64,000 nt of DNA from Pseudomonadota bacterium (lineage in GTDB: Bacteria > Pseudomonadota > Gammaproteobacteria > Burkholderiales > Rhodocyclaceae): the NCBI GenBank assembly GCA_018261905.1, contig JAGTRU010000004.1:1-64000 (forward strand), written 5' to 3'. The translations under genes were made by a program, and so were the position numbers. Positions within the stretch are counted from its first letter, which is position 1; each line of letters starts with the position of its first letter. Under the pieces are notes generated by a model. That model did no database searches and had not been told where the DNA came from. It worked only from the letters and a program-made list of their open reading frames with translations. Below are positions 1-7,453 of this stretch, piece after piece.

Positions 1-1
1 C

Positions 2-1622
2 AGCGTGAACTTCACCGGCTCGGGCAGCGATCCGGACAACAACCTGCCGCTGACCTATAGCTGGAGCTTCCCCGGCGGCACGCCAGCCAGTTCGACGGCG
101 CAGAATCCGGGCGCGGTGACCTACAACACCGCCGGTACCTTCACCGCCAGCTTTACCGTCAGGGACAGCCTGGGGCTGGCCTCGGCCGTCGTGACGCGAA
201 CCGTCACGGTGACCCCGGTCGCCAATCAGGCGCCGTTGGCGACCATCAATTCGCCGGCCGCCAATGTCACCATCGCCCAGGGCGCCAGCGTGAACTTCAC
301 CGGCTCGGGCAGCGATCCGGACAATAACCTGCCGCTGACCTATAGCTGGAGCTTCCCCGGCGGCACGCCGGCCAGCTCGACGGCGCAGAATCCGGGCGCG
401 GTGACCTACAACACCGCCGGCACCTTCACCGCCAGCTTTACCGTCAGGGACAGCCTGGGGCTGGCCTCGACCGTCGTCACGCGAACCGTCACGGTGACCC
501 CGGCGACCGCGCTACCGGTGGCGAGAATCGACAATCCGCGGGCCAATGTAACTGTCACCCAGGGGCAAACGGTTTCCTTCGAGGGAACACCGGTCGATTC
601 CGAAAACAACCGGCCATTTACCTATCTGTGGACCTTCCCCGGCGGGGTGCCCAGCACGTCGACGCGGCAGGATCCCGAGGAGATTCGCTTCAATACCGCC
701 GGAACCTTCATCGTCAGCTTCCAGGTGACGAACGCCCGCGGTGCCGTCTCGCTGCCGGTGACCCGCAGCATTACGGTTACGCCGTCGGGCCAGGCGCCGC
801 TTGCCAGCATCACGGCACCGGCCGGCAACGTCAGCATCGCGCGGGGCGGCACGGTGAATTTCCAAGGCGCCGGCAGCACCAGCACCAACCGTTTGCCGCT
901 GACCTACAACTGGAGTTTCCCGGGCGGCACGCCGGCCAGTTCGACGGCGCAAAATCCCGGTCCGGTCAGTTTCAACAGCATTGGCACCTTCACCGTGACC
1001 TTCACCGTGACCGATCGGCGGGGCCTGGTATCGCCACCGGTCAGCCGCACGGTGACCGTAACCGAGCCATCGCAGCCGCCATTGGCAGCGATCAATGCGC
1101 CGGCCGGCAATGTCTCGATCGTCCAGGGACAGACGGTGAGCTTCCAGGGCTCGGGCAGCGATCCCGACAACAACCTGCCGCTGACCTATAGCTGGAGCTT
1201 CCCCGGCGGCACGCCGGCCAGCTCGACGGCCCAGAATCCCGGGCCGGTGACCTTCGGCACGCTGGGCGTGTTCACGGTCAGCTTCACGGTCACCGACAGC
1301 ACGGGCCTCGCCTCGCCGCCGGTAACGCGCACGGTGACGGTCACCCCGATCAAGCCGTTGGCCAACATCGTGACGCCGGCGATCAATGTCTCGCTGCTGC
1401 CGGGCGGGAGCGTCAACTTCCGGGGCGTCGGCGAAGGCACGCCGAGTCTGCCGCTGACCTACCGGTGGACCTTCCCCGGCGGTCGGCCGGAAACCTCGAC
1501 GGCGCAGAATCCGTCTGGCGTGCGCTTCAGGAACGCCGGTCGATTCACCGTCACCCTGACCGTCACCGACAGCGCCCGGCGCGTTTCCGAGCCGGCCACC
1601 CGGGTGATCACCGTCGCCGAAG
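2..1622 (+). repeat. Tandem PKD-coding repeats, about 285 bp per unit
   Basis: Direct in-frame repeats inside the PKD gene. The segment from base 1 recurs 285 bases later (base 286 onward) with only scattered single-base changes. A shorter near-identical tract coding SGSDPDNNLPLTYSWSF recurs near 1148-1230. The other units are diverged. Confidence 0.8.
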
Positions 1623-1684
1623 CCAACGGTCGGCCACCCCGCATCAACGAATGTACGGCTAACGATGACGACGATGACGACTAG
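2..1684 (+). CDS. PKD-repeat surface/secreted protein, C-terminal part
   Basis: The frame is open from base 2, so the gene starts upstream of the window. About 560 residues are visible. They consist of one partial and five full PKD/Ig-like beta-sandwich units of roughly 90-95 residues, beginning near bases 226, 511, 790, 1072 and 1349. Each unit carries the pattern LTYSWSFPGG...STAQNPG...AGTFT.SFTV.D. PKD repeats normally act as extracellular spacer or adhesion modules. The chain ends in an acidic run of six Asp after a single Cys (NECTAND...). Units A and B are nearly identical in DNA, which suggests recent tandem duplication. The next gene follows after 33 bases on the same strand and leads into hyaD, so the protein may belong to a hydrogenase-associated operon; that is inference. 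Ligand and anchoring mode are unknown. Confidence 0.8.
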   Translation, partial: SVNFTGSGSDPDNNLPLTYSWSFPGGTPASSTAQNPGAVTYNTAGTFTASFTVRDSLGLASAVVTRTVTVTPVANQAPLATINSPAANVTIAQGASVNFTGSGSDPDNNLPLTYSWSFPGGTPASSTAQNPGAVTYNTAGTFTASFTVRDSLGLASTVVTRTVTVTPATALPVARIDNPRANVTVTQGQTVSFEGTPVDSENNRPFTYLWTFPGGVPSTSTRQDPEEIRFNTAGTFIVSFQVTNARGAVSLPVTRSITVTPSGQAPLASITAPAGNVSIARGGTVNFQGAGSTSTNRLPLTYNWSFPGGTPASSTAQNPGPVSFNSIGTFTVTFTVTDRRGLVSPPVSRTVTVTEPSQPPLAAINAPAGNVSIVQGQTVSFQGSGSDPDNNLPLTYSWSFPGGTPASSTAQNPGPVTFGTLGVFTVSFTVTDSTGLASPPVTRTVTVTPIKPLANIVTPAINVSLLPGGSVNFRGVGEGTPSLPLTYRWTFPGGRPETSTAQNPSGVRFRNAGRFTVTLTVTDSARRVSEPATRVITVAEANGRPPRINECTANDDDDDD

Positions 1685-1717
1685 CCACAACCCTACCAAT
1701 AGATGGAGATTGATCCG

Positions 1718-2089
1718 ATGACAACCCAATCAGCCATGGCGGCGCTATCGGCAATGCTGATCGCCGCCGGGGTCTGCGCGGCACCCGCCCAGCCCCCGTG
1801 GACACATGTCAGTTCCCTCGGCCAACGCCACTTCGTGGTGATTGATGCGGCGCAAGCCAGCGATCCGCTGTTGCTGAAACAAGCCGCCCAGGCCACCTGC
1901 CCGCCGGCCAAACCCTGCGTCGTGGCTTTCTGGTCCGACGCGGCAGCGGTCCCCGCCGCCATGCCGATGAGCCGGGAGCAGCAGGCGGCACAGGTCGCCC
2001 AGTACATCCGCAACCCGAGCAGCGGCAGCGAGGAGCTGCTGCTCAAATGCTCGGCGGCCCAGTCGGCCGGCGCGAAATGCCTGCCTTGA
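1718..2089 (+). CDS. Small exported protein of unknown function
   Basis: A 123-residue protein with an N-terminal signal peptide (hydrophobic stretch about residues 5-22 ending in GVCAAPA). The mature part contains four Cys (ATCPPAKPC, LLKCS, AKCLP), which could form two disulfides in the periplasm. I do not recognise a family. The ATG at 1718 is preferred over an upstream in-frame ATG at 1703 because GGAG lies at 1705-1708 with good spacing and the signal peptide then starts normally. It sits 33 bases after the PKD gene and 23 bases before hyaD on the same strand, so it is probably co-transcribed with them. A role linked to the hydrogenase operon is only suggested by position. Confidence 0.6.
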   Translation: MTTQSAMAALSAMLIAAGVCAAPAQPPWTHVSSLGQRHFVVIDAAQASDPLLLKQAAQATCPPAKPCVVAFWSDAAAVPAAMPMSREQQAAQVAQYIRNPSSGSEELLLKCSAAQSAGAKCLP

Positions 2090-2112
2090 ACGGGACGGCG
2101 GGGAGAACGGAG

Positions 2113-2685
2113 ATGGCATCATCGGGCGAAGGGAATATTCTGGTTCTCGGCCTCGGCAATCTGTTGTGGGCCGATGAAGGCTTCGGCGTGCGTGCCGTGC
2201 AGATGCTCCACAGCCAGTGGTGTTTTTCGCCCCGGGTCAATCTGGTGGACGGCGGCACCCAGGGCTTCAATCTACTCGGCATCATCCAGTCGGCCCAGCG
2301 CCTGATCGTCTTCGACGCCATCGACTATGGGCTGCCGCCGGGCAGCCTGAAGGTCCTGCGCAACGAGCAGGTGCCGAGATTCATGGGCAGCAAGAAGTTG
2401 AGCTTGCACCAGACCGGCTTCCAGGACGTGCTCGGCGTCGCCGCCCTGACCGGCGGCCTGCCCGACGAATTGGTCCTGATCGGCGTCCAGCCCGAATCGA
2501 TCGACGACTACGGCGGCAGCCTGCGGCCGCTCGTCAAGGCGCAGCTACCGCCCGCCCTGGCCATCGCGCTCGACTACTTGCGGGCCTGGGGCGGCGTCGA
2601 GCAGGCCCGGCATGAAGCGCTCGCCGCCGACGACTACCTTTTGCCGGCCAGCCTCGACATGCTCGCCTACGAAGCCGGGCGCTAA
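2113..2685 (+). CDS. hyaD: [NiFe]-hydrogenase maturation protease (HyaD/HupD family)
   Basis: A 190-residue peptidase family M52 protein. It cleaves the C-terminal peptide of a nickel-loaded hydrogenase large subunit once the Ni-Fe centre is complete. The N-terminus shows the family signature LGLGNLLWADEGFGVRA, whose acidic residue binds nickel, followed by DGGTQGFNLL, FDAIDYG, the histidine region SLHQTGFQD and the typical LIGVQPES segment. The ATG at 2113 follows GGAG (2102-2105) by 7 bases; upstream in-frame ATGs lack this. Each protease is usually specific to one large subunit, so a cognate hydrogenase should lie upstream of the window. The name could equally be hupD or hoxM; specificity cannot be read from the sequence. 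Confidence 0.88.
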   Translation: MASSGEGNILVLGLGNLLWADEGFGVRAVQMLHSQWCFSPRVNLVDGGTQGFNLLGIIQSAQRLIVFDAIDYGLPPGSLKVLRNEQVPRFMGSKKLSLHQTGFQDVLGVAALTGGLPDELVLIGVQPESIDDYGGSLRPLVKAQLPPALAIALDYLRAWGGVEQARHEALAADDYLLPASLDMLAYEAGR

Positions 2686-2733
2686 TGAGCTTGAGCTTCG
2701 CGCCCGCGCTGCCCATCTTCACTGAACAACGCT

Positions 2734-2837
2734 AGAAAACGCCATTGAAACGCACCGACACCGAGGAAAAACGAAGGCTGGCCCGGACTGTTTTCACCGT
2801 CCTCGCCGCGCCTCTGCGACTCTGTGGTGAGTTTTTT
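2734..2837. repeat. Dispersed intergenic repeat, copy R1
   Basis: This member of the six-copy family lies between hyaD and hypC. It starts with GAAAACGCCATTGAAACGC, passes through ACGAAGGCTGGCCCGGA, and ends with CCTCTGCGACTCTGTGG followed by a T-run. The ends are imperfectly inverted. It has no coding capacity. Its position between two hydrogenase accessory genes may weaken their co-transcription. Confidence 0.6.
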
Positions 2838-2862
2838 CGGATGACGCAATACGGAGGCCATC

Positions 2863-3141
2863 ATGTGTTTGGGTATTCCCGGCAAGGTCGTTGACATCAT
2901 CGATAGCAACATGACCTTGGCCATGGTCGAGATCGCTGGCGAGCAGCGGCCGGTGAATATCGCCTTCGTGGTCGACGCGGCGCATCCGGCAGCCGCCTGC
3001 CTGGGCGAGTGGGTCCTGGTCCATCTCGGTTTTGCCATACGTCGTCTCGACGAGGCGGAGGCGGCGCTGACCCTGGCCCTGTTGACCCAACTCGGCGAAG
3101 CGCAGGCCGAAATTGACGCCAGGCACCCCTCGGCGGCGTGA
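2863..3141 (+). CDS. hypC: Hydrogenase assembly chaperone HypC
   Basis: A 92-residue HypC/HybG/HupF-family chaperone. It starts with the diagnostic MCLGIPGKV. The N-terminal Cys of this family (after Met removal) contacts the HypD Fe(CN)2CO unit and the large-subunit precursor during metal-centre assembly. The central LGEWVLVHLGFAIRRLDE segment is also typical. A strong Shine-Dalgarno (CGGAGG) lies about 7 bases before ATG 2863. It is on the same strand as hyaD but separated from it by repeat R1. No other hyp genes are visible, so the rest of the maturation set must be elsewhere. Confidence 0.93.
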   Translation: MCLGIPGKVVDIIDSNMTLAMVEIAGEQRPVNIAFVVDAAHPAAACLGEWVLVHLGFAIRRLDEAEAALTLALLTQLGEAQAEIDARHPSAA

Positions 3142-3267
3142 CCCCGGCAGAGCGCCGGCAAGCGCGGCAAGATCCCGCGGCGCGCGGGCCCGGCGGCGGC
3201 TCGGGAAAATACCGGCGAGCATTCGACAAAGCGGATTTCGGCGGCATATTTCCCTTAGAATCTCGCC

Positions 3268-4017
3268 ATGTCCGCCACACCAATGCGCCAGTTCGCCCTG
3301 CAAGGGGCCGCCGTCATCCTTGTTCTATCGCTCGCCTGGCCGTATTTCGGTTGGCAGGCGGCGGCCATGCCCTGGCTGGAAACCAGCCTGGCGATCGGCG
3401 CCACCGCCTTCATTTTTGCCACGCTATCGCGCCAGCCCTGGTGGTGGCGCCTGATTCATGCCACTTTCATGCCCCTGGTCTGGCTGACCCAGGGCCTGAA
3501 GATCGAGCCGGGCTGGTTCCTGCTGGCCTTCATCCTGCTGCTGCTGGTCTATCGCGGCGCCCTTTCCGGCCAGGTTCCGCTCTATCTCTCCAATCGCCAG
3601 ACGGTCGCCGCACTGGCCGACTTGCTGGCCGAACGCGGCCCCTGCCGCTTCCTCGACCTGGGTGCCGGGCTGGGCAGCACCACCGTGCCGCTTGCCGACC
3701 AGTTGCCGGAGAGCCATTTCACCGGCTACGAAAATGCCCCGCTGACCTGGTTGCTGGGCCGCCTGTTCTGCCTCGGCCGGCCGAATATCAGGTGGCGCTG
3801 GGACGATCTCTGGCAGGCCCGCCTCGGCGATTACGACGTGGTCTACGCCTTCCTGTCGCCGGCCCCGATGGGCAAACTCTGGGAAAAGATTCGGGCTGAA
3901 ATGGCGCCGGGCAGTCTCTTCATCAGCAACAGTTTTCCGCTCCCCGGTGTCGTCCCCAACCAGATCATCGAAGTGCCCTGCACGCCGCCCCGCCCGCTCT
4001 ACTGTTACCAGCTCTAG
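3268..4017 (+). CDS. Membrane-anchored SAM-dependent methyltransferase-like protein
   Basis: A 249-residue protein. Its first ~110 residues carry two or three hydrophobic helices (around 8-28, 35-55 and 85-105). They are followed by a class I Rossmann methyltransferase domain with motif I as FLDLGAGLGSTTV and a post-motif acidic residue in FTGYENAPLT; the C-terminus is short. The substrate is unknown. Its TAG stop abuts the ATG of the sensor kinase with no gap, so the two are translationally coupled, which suggests a link to sensing or membrane modification (inference). A longer overlapping frame from 3138 has no recognisable domains and was not used. The methyltransferase assignment is good; the biological role is not known. 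Confidence 0.72.
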   Translation: MSATPMRQFALQGAAVILVLSLAWPYFGWQAAAMPWLETSLAIGATAFIFATLSRQPWWWRLIHATFMPLVWLTQGLKIEPGWFLLAFILLLLVYRGALSGQVPLYLSNRQTVAALADLLAERGPCRFLDLGAGLGSTTVPLADQLPESHFTGYENAPLTWLLGRLFCLGRPNIRWRWDDLWQARLGDYDVVYAFLSPAPMGKLWEKIRAEMAPGSLFISNSFPLPGVVPNQIIEVPCTPPRPLYCYQL

Positions 4018-6108
4018 ATGCTCAAGCGCAAGCCGGAAACCCTCGCTCTTTTTGTTGCGTTGATCGGCACGCTGACCGTTCTTTTCGTTTTTCTCGCCGA
4101 CCTGGTGGTCGCCCGGCACCGCGATTTCGATGCCGGCGAACGGCGCCTGCAGCACTTCGGCATCATGATGGCCGAACACACGGCGCGTTCCTTCGAAGCG
4201 ATCGATGTACTGCTCCGCGAAATGGCGACCGATCTTTCCCACAATCGCCGCAACTGGGAAAACTGGGAAGCCAGCCAGGGTTGGGAATACGTCGCCCAAC
4301 GCCATTCGCGGGCCATGCCGCAATTGCGCGACCTGATCATTTTCGACCGCGACGGCAACCAGCGCTTCATTTCCAGTTACTTCCCGACGCCGCGGATCAA
4401 TGTCCGGGATCGTCCCTATTTCGCCACCCTGACCGAAGGGGCCGAGGCAACCACCTACGGTCCCTACATCGGGCGCAATTCAGGGCGTTACAGTTACGCC
4501 ATTGCCCGCCGCATCACCGGCGACGGCGACGTCATGAGCGGGATCGCCTTCGCCGCCATCGAGCCGGCCTATCTGCAGGATTTCTGCTGGTCGAACCGAC
4601 TCTCCGACGACTTCGAGGCGGTGCTGATCAATGCCAAGGGACAGATCGTCGCCTCCTGTCGGCCGAGCGACCTCAGCGCCCAGTCGCCGATCCTCGGCAG
4701 CCTGGCTGGCGATACGCTGTTTGCCGGCCAGTTGCGCGGCCTGCTGCCGGACACCGGGCTGGCCAACGGCAACGGCATGCTGATCTCGGTATCGCCGGTG
4801 CCGGGCTTTACCGACCTGCGCATCCTCACCGCCATCCCGGAAAGCACCCTGCTCGCCAACTGGCGCAGCCGCCTGATCGAACTCAGCACCCTCGCCCTGC
4901 TCGTCACTACCGTGCTCTTCGTCGGCGGCCTGCTGGTCCGCCGACAGGTGCGCGAGATGGCGGCCCTGACCGCCGAACTGGCCGCGGGCCACGAACATCT
5001 CGGGGCCCGCATCCGCACCGCCACCCTGGAACTGGCCGGGCAGAAGGACACCGCTGAACGGGCCAACCGGGCGAAAAGCCGCTTCCTCGCCGCGGCCAGC
5101 CACGACCTGCGGCAACCGCTGCACGCCCTGTCGCTGTTTGCCGCCGATCTCCAGCGCCAGATCCGCAATGGCACGAGCAGTTCACTGCCCCGCCTGGCCG
5201 AGCAGATTTCGACGTCGACCGCAATGCTCAGCGAACTGCTCGATTCGCTGCTCGACATTTCCCGTCTCGATGTCGTCGGCATCAAGCCGGAAATTCGCCT
5301 TTTCCCGCTCGGGCCACTCTTCGAACGGCTGGCCAATTCGGGACGACGGGCGGCGCTCGACCACAACCTGACCCTGCGCTTCCGGCCGAGCAAGCTGTGG
5401 GTGGAATCCGACCCGATGATGATCGAACGTATCATCGCCAACCTCGTCTCCAACGCTCTGCGCTATACGCCGGCCGGCGGCCGGGTGCTGGTGACCGCCC
5501 GGCAACGCGGCGAGGAAGTGCTGATCGAGGTCCGGGACAGCGGCATGGGCATCGCCCCGGAACACCAGGCGGCGATCTTTGCCGAGTTCTACCAGATCGG
5601 CAACGAGGCCCGCGAGCACAACAAGGGGCTGGGGCTCGGCCTGTCGATCGTGGACCGTCTGGCGCGCGCCCTGAATGTCAGCATTTCCCTGAACTCGCGG
5701 CTCGGCGAGGGCACCACGTTCGCGCTGCGCGTACGCGGCGGGCGGCCGTTGCACGGACAACCGACGGAACTGTTGCCGGCACCGCTCGGCAAGGTGCATT
5801 GCATCGGTCATAGCGAGGCGATTGCGGACTGCCTGCGCCTCGCCGAAAGCTGGAATTATGCGGTCAGCCATGACGATGGCGCCGGTCGCGAGGCGCCGCC
5901 GCGCAACGCCGTGATCATCTGCGAAATGGCCCTGGCCGAAGCGGTCAGCCAGGAACTGGCGAACGACACGCCCTTCGTCGTCCTGAGCAGCGGCGAACAC
6001 CCGAACATTCCGTCGGGCGCCCATGCCCTGCCGCTGCCGGTCCGCCCGGCCCGGCTCCGGGCCTTACTCGGCCAGCTTCAGAAGACGCTCTCGAAATCGA
6101 CGCCGTAA
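4018..6108 (+). CDS. Cache-domain sensor histidine kinase with degenerate C-terminal receiver
   Basis: A 696-residue membrane kinase. It has TM1 near 10-30, a periplasmic Cache/PDC-type sensor at about 40-275 (with a DRPYF..L motif), TM2 near 287-307, a coiled linker and HisKA with the phosphoacceptor in ASHDLRQPLH (His362). HATPase follows with N-box NLVSNALRYTP (~475), G1 DSGMGI (~507) and G2 GLGLGLSIV (~538). Residues ~590-690 resemble a receiver fold, but the expected Asp at the end of strand 3 is Glu (VIICEMAL), so phosphotransfer there is unlikely. The Cache domain suggests sensing of a small extracellular organic molecule. The ATG immediately follows the stop of the upstream methyltransferase. 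The 3' end overlaps the convergent response regulator gene by 31 bases. Confidence 0.88.
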   Translation: MLKRKPETLALFVALIGTLTVLFVFLADLVVARHRDFDAGERRLQHFGIMMAEHTARSFEAIDVLLREMATDLSHNRRNWENWEASQGWEYVAQRHSRAMPQLRDLIIFDRDGNQRFISSYFPTPRINVRDRPYFATLTEGAEATTYGPYIGRNSGRYSYAIARRITGDGDVMSGIAFAAIEPAYLQDFCWSNRLSDDFEAVLINAKGQIVASCRPSDLSAQSPILGSLAGDTLFAGQLRGLLPDTGLANGNGMLISVSPVPGFTDLRILTAIPESTLLANWRSRLIELSTLALLVTTVLFVGGLLVRRQVREMAALTAELAAGHEHLGARIRTATLELAGQKDTAERANRAKSRFLAAASHDLRQPLHALSLFAADLQRQIRNGTSSSLPRLAEQISTSTAMLSELLDSLLDISRLDVVGIKPEIRLFPLGPLFERLANSGRRAALDHNLTLRFRPSKLWVESDPMMIERIIANLVSNALRYTPAGGRVLVTARQRGEEVLIEVRDSGMGIAPEHQAAIFAEFYQIGNEAREHNKGLGLGLSIVDRLARALNVSISLNSRLGEGTTFALRVRGGRPLHGQPTELLPAPLGKVHCIGHSEAIADCLRLAESWNYAVSHDDGAGREAPPRNAVIICEMALAEAVSQELANDTPFVVLSSGEHPNIPSGAHALPLPVRPARLRALLGQLQKTLSKSTP

Positions 6109-6740
6109 CGGGCCACGGCGACCAGCGCCTGGGTCCGGCTGGTCACGCCGAGGGCCTTGAAAACCGCCGTCGCGTGGATCTTCACGGTGCCCTCGGAAAG
6201 CTCTAGCTGATCGGCGATATCCCGATTCGACAAGCCGCGCACCATGAGGGCCAGGACCTGCGCCTGGCGGTCGGTCAAACCAATCTCGTCGGGTCGGACG
6301 CTGACCTTGCTGGGCGGCAGGGGTTTCGCATCGTCGAGACGGGAGCCCTGCTGGCCGCAGGGCCGGAAGAGGTTGCCGGCGAGCACTTCGCGCACCGCCG
6401 AAAGCAGCGCTTCGCCGGAAAACGCCTTGGGAATGAAGCCGGAAGCACCGAGGTTCATGACCCGGGTGATCGTCGGCGTATCGTCGAAGGCCGAAACCAC
6501 CGCCACCGGCATCGCCGGGTAACGCCGACGCAGGATGTCGAGACCGGCGAAACCGTCAATGCCGGGCAAGGCGAGATCGAGTAAGACCAGGTCGAACTCG
6601 CCCTCGTTGTCGAGCACGGTCAATGCCGACTCGAAATCAGCCGCCTCAAAGACCTTGGTTTTATCCTCGATTTGCCCAAGCAGGCGGACCAACCCCTCGC
6701 GGACCAACGCATGATCTTCCACCACCAGCAACTGCAGCAT
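6078..6740 (-). CDS. LuxR/NarL-family response regulator
   Basis: A 220-residue two-domain regulator. The receiver domain has the acidic pocket VVEDH (Asp9), phosphoacceptor Asp55 in LVLLDLALPG, the Ser switch in VVSAFDD and Lys in FIPKAF. A linker leads to a LuxR/GerE helix-turn-helix at about 155-210 (LTDRQAQVLALMVRGLSNRDIA...EGTVKIHATAVFKAL). It very probably accepts phosphate from the adjacent Cache kinase (4018-6108). The two genes face each other and share 31 bases at their 3' ends. A G-rich Shine-Dalgarno precedes the ATG. Target promoters are unknown; the divergent phaM 90 bases away is one candidate. Confidence 0.9.
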   Translation of the reverse strand: MLQLLVVEDHALVREGLVRLLGQIEDKTKVFEAADFESALTVLDNEGEFDLVLLDLALPGIDGFAGLDILRRRYPAMPVAVVSAFDDTPTITRVMNLGASGFIPKAFSGEALLSAVREVLAGNLFRPCGQQGSRLDDAKPLPPSKVSVRPDEIGLTDRQAQVLALMVRGLSNRDIADQLELSEGTVKIHATAVFKALGVTSRTQALVAVARYGVDFESVF

Positions 6741-6829
6741 TCTGACCCCCCCTTTTTTCGCGTCCTAAAATAGCATTTTGTAGGATGAACTGGTCTAAGA
6801 TGATACAACGCAAACCAACGGAGAGAGAC

Positions 6830-7297
6830 ATGACAAATGACCAAAACAACGATCCGCTCAACTTCATGCGCAATATCTGGGGCAATATGGGCTTTACGCT
6901 GCCCGGCATGGTCGCCCCGACCTTCGATCTCGACGAGCTGGACAAGCGCATCAAGGACATGAAAGCCGTCGAAGGCTGGTTACGGATGAATCTTTCGATG
7001 TTGCAGATGACCATCCAGGGGCTGGAAATGCAACGCACCACGGTGTCCACCGTGCAGGCCATGGGCAAGATGGCGACCGATGCCGCCAAATCGATGACCG
7101 CCGCCCCCGAGGCACCAGCGGCAGAGCCCGCAGCGGCGAGCAATGCGCTGTCGGAGGCGGCGCTCTGGCCGTGGCAGATGATGGGCCAACTGCGCGAACA
7201 GATGCAGCAGCACGCTGAAACCGTCGCTGCTGAAATCAGCCCGGCAGCGGCCGACGACAAGCCGGCCAGCCGGCGCGGCAAGAAAGAATCAAGCTAA
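6830..7297 (+). CDS. phaM: PhaM-like polyhydroxyalkanoate granule regulatory protein
   Basis: A 155-residue protein. Its N-terminal half matches the PhaM family: a Pro-Gly-Met motif, then PTFDLDELDKRIKDMKAVE, LRMNLSMLQMTIQGLE and a heptad-like MQRTTVSTVQAM region. PhaM activates PHB synthase and ties granules to the nucleoid. The C-terminus is Ala/Pro-rich and ends in a short basic tail (SRRGKKESS), consistent with DNA binding although shorter than in Ralstonia. The ATG at 6830 follows GGAGAGAG, whereas an upstream in-frame ATG at 6785 lacks one. No phaC is in view. A PHB depolymerase is encoded at 27.6 kb. Confidence 0.82.
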   Translation: MTNDQNNDPLNFMRNIWGNMGFTLPGMVAPTFDLDELDKRIKDMKAVEGWLRMNLSMLQMTIQGLEMQRTTVSTVQAMGKMATDAAKSMTAAPEAPAAEPAAASNALSEAALWPWQMMGQLREQMQQHAETVAAEISPAAADDKPASRRGKKESS

Positions 7298-7302
7298 ATC
7301 CA

Positions 7303-7440
7303 AACCGGCAATTCAAGCGCAGAGCCGCAGAGACACTGGAAAGACCGGCCAGGATCGTGGAGCCCACCGCCCGGGTGGCCCCACGAACGAGGCGAGCGAC
7401 GGTTTTGCCCATTTTCTCTGCTTTTCTGCGCCGCTAGGCC
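7303..7440. repeat. Dispersed intergenic repeat, copy R2
   Basis: This copy lies in the convergent gap between phaM and the AEC transporter. It contains CAATTCAAGCGCAGAGCCGCAGAGACAC, split here over two lines of the family pattern, then AAAGACCGGCCAGGATCG, a GC-rich internal hairpin (CCACCGCCCGGGTGGCC) and TTTTCTCTGCTTTTCTGCG at the far end. Confidence 0.55.
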
Positions 7441-7453
7441 AAGCTTTCCGGAA

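Noticed and set aside
2-1622. Regular repeats that might suggest a CRISPR array
   Set aside because: Units are ~285 bases, in frame and protein-coding, with no short repeat-spacer pattern and no cas genes.
512-1729. Long minus-strand open frame opposite the PKD gene
   Set aside because: Arg/Gly-rich composition and no motif; it is an antisense shadow of a G+C-rich gene.
3138-3899. Plus-strand frame overlapping the methyltransferase
   Set aside because: Arg/Pro/Ala-rich with no motif; the methyltransferase frame from 3268 has helices and motif I.
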